Source: Woeseiaceae bacterium (GTDB lineage Bacteria > Pseudomonadota > Gammaproteobacteria > Steroidobacterales > Woeseiaceae). Taken from it: a stretch of 47,779 bases of DNA. Below, piece after piece: positions 46,743 through 47,779 of this stretch (positions are counted from its first letter, which is position 1; every line of letters begins with the position of its first letter). The DNA is taken from contig JANQLK010000041.1 of the NCBI GenBank assembly GCA_028280615.1, positions 1 through 47,779 of the forward strand. The letters are read 5' to 3'. The translations under genes and the position numbers were made by a program. The notes beneath the pieces are model-generated. The model had not been told where the DNA came from and did no database searches. It was given only the letters and a program-made list of their open reading frames with translations.

Positions 46743-47779
46743 TTACAAGCGCTTCAGCGACTCGGCGAGCTCGTCGTTCGAGCACTCGAGCGCGGCGCTC
46801 ACGGCGCGCTCGAGGTCTTCGGGCAGGGGCTTGAAGCGCGGGTTGAGGAGCCGGCAGCGCAGCAGGAGCTTGACGGCCGGCACCGTCGCCCCGTCGTCCA
46901 GCAGGCGGTGCAACATAAGCTGCGCGAACACGAGGGCGGGCCTGTCATCCTGCCACGTCTGCATGCCCTCGAAATACCATCGCCAGGCCGTATCGGGATC
47001 GGGGTCGCTCGCCAGCGCATCCCGGATGTGTGCCAGCGCGCCGTCCCGGTTGCCACGGCTTGCGAATCCGTAGGCGTGGCCGAGCGCTGCCGTTCGCCGC
47101 TTCTCGAGATCGGCGGCGATCGCTGTCTCGCCTGGTTCCTCGGGCAGAGGAATACCAACCTCGCGGACGATACCCGAGGTCCGCGAAAGGGTGCCGACGA
47201 CCGAGAAGAACGAGGCCAGCGAGACGATCATGAGCAGCACCGTGAGCCAATCCGGCAGCGCCGACGCGAGCAGCACGACGGCGCCCGGCAGAGCGGCGGC
47301 CAGAACGGCGTAGCCATAGCTCGAGCCGACTCGCCGTATGAAGCGGCCGATGGAAAGCGGATTGACGCTCTCGAGCGGCGACCGCGTGAGCGTCAGTACG
47401 CCGATAGTGGCCGGGTACAACAGCGCGGCGATTCCGATCGCGATGCGGGCTGCCAGCGGCCGGCCGTCGCTCACGAGCGCGTCGACCAGCGACGCGACGC
47501 AGAGAAATACGACGGCCGGAAACAGCGTCCAGACCTTGTCGGTCAGCGTAAAGTACTCGGGACCGGGCGGCGCCAACTCCGCTCCCTCGGACCGGGCCTC
47601 GGCCAGCAATACGAGGTAGCGGATCACGGCGACGACGATGACGAGTCCGAGCCAGAGCGCGCCGAGTGCGAACACCCCGACCGAGCTGTATGCGAACACG
47701 ACGATCAGCGACAATAGAAAGAACGTCGAGAGCGCCGCGAGTACGGCGCCCGAGCGCAGCGGATAGCTGAGCCCCGCAA
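46743..47779 (-). CDS. Multi-pass membrane protein with helical C-terminal region, 5' end outside window
   Basis: The frame stays open from 47714 to the edge (reading in AGLSYPLRSGAVLAALSTFF), so the start lies beyond the window. About six hydrophobic segments occupy the first 190 visible residues, in pairs separated by short loops. The last 130 residues are soluble and helical, with TPR-like repetition (AALGHAYGFASRGNRDGALAHIRDAL). I do not recognise the family with confidence; DUF4013-type membrane proteins share the YPLR-plus-hydrophobic start. A TTG at 47714 is not a credible start because the hydrophobic sequence continues upstream. It precedes the Trm112-like gene by 37 nt. Confidence 0.75.
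   Translation of the reverse strand, partial: AGLSYPLRSGAVLAALSTFFLLSLIVVFAYSSVGVFALGALWLGLVIVVAVIRYLVLLAEARSEGAELAPPGPEYFTLTDKVWTLFPAVVFLCVASLVDALVSDGRPLAARIAIGIAALLYPATIGVLTLTRSPLESVNPLSIGRFIRRVGSSYGYAVLAAALPGAVVLLASALPDWLTVLLMIVSLASFFSVVGTLSRTSGIVREVGIPLPEEPGETAIAADLEKRRTAALGHAYGFASRGNRDGALAHIRDALASDPDPDTAWRWYFEGMQTWQDDRPALVFAQLMLHRLLDDGATVPAVKLLLRCRLLNPRFKPLPEDLERAVSAALECSNDELAESLKRL

Overview
The window reads as a chromosomal stretch of a high-GC, non-enteric gammaproteobacterium. Several gene orders are typical of that class: ygfB-pepP-ubiH-ubiI, zapA-6S RNA-fau, rplM-rpsI, rng-yhdP-(nit)-tldD, and holA-nadD-rsfS-rlmH. A two-subunit glycine dehydrogenase (gcvPA/gcvPB), a monomeric isocitrate dehydrogenase and a Coq7-type ubiquinone hydroxylase argue against an enteric. 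A Xanthomonadales, Chromatiales or Woeseiaceae-like lineage is plausible, but I cannot fix it from sequence alone. No prophage, transposase, CRISPR array or plasmid backbone is visible. Content is mostly housekeeping, with a few unusual pieces.

Layout. 1-6.4 kb (minus): a nested palindromic element abutting the icd stop codon, monomeric icd, an M23 peptidase, and a tandem HtrA-like protein strongly resembling fungal Nma111. 6.4-11.6 kb (minus): a glycine-cleavage operon gcvT-gcvH-gcvPA-tpx-gcvPB behind a tandem glycine riboswitch, with a thiol peroxidase inserted between the two P-protein genes. 11.6-18.9 kb (minus): a small secreted protein, a RimK-like ligase plus an inactive-transglutaminase 7TM protein, then ubiI, ubiH, pepP and ygfB with overlapping ends. 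19-22 kb (plus): zapB-like, zapA, 6S RNA, fau, an extremely lysine-rich histone H1-like protein, rpiA, then a chain of hairpins merging into tRNA-Gln (minus).

22.2-28.9 kb: rpsI-rplM, a DUF481 outer-membrane protein, coq7, a Crp/Vfr regulator, rpe, djlA, purC and a BtuF-like protein. 29-35.5 kb: a YihY/BrkB membrane protein with a C-terminal winged-helix-like extension, pmbA divergent from darP (yjgA), purE-purK, an ExeA-type AAA ATPase fused to an FHA domain, and a small membrane protein. 35.6-47.8 kb (minus): tldD, a nitrilase-family amidase, yhdP, rng, maf, rlmH, rsfS, nadD, holA, a Trm112-like protein and a membrane protein cut by the window edge.

How genes work together: UbiH, UbiI and Coq7 together could supply all three ring hydroxylations of ubiquinone synthesis. 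PurC, PurE and PurK cover consecutive purine steps. TldD and PmbA (TldE) form one protease but sit about 4 kb apart. RpiA and Rpe belong to the pentose phosphate pathway. The glycine riboswitch probably controls the whole gcv operon including tpx. Several plus-strand genes carry a -10 box 6-7 nt before the start codon, suggesting leaderless mRNAs. Long open frames antisense to real genes are GC-driven shadows and are not listed.
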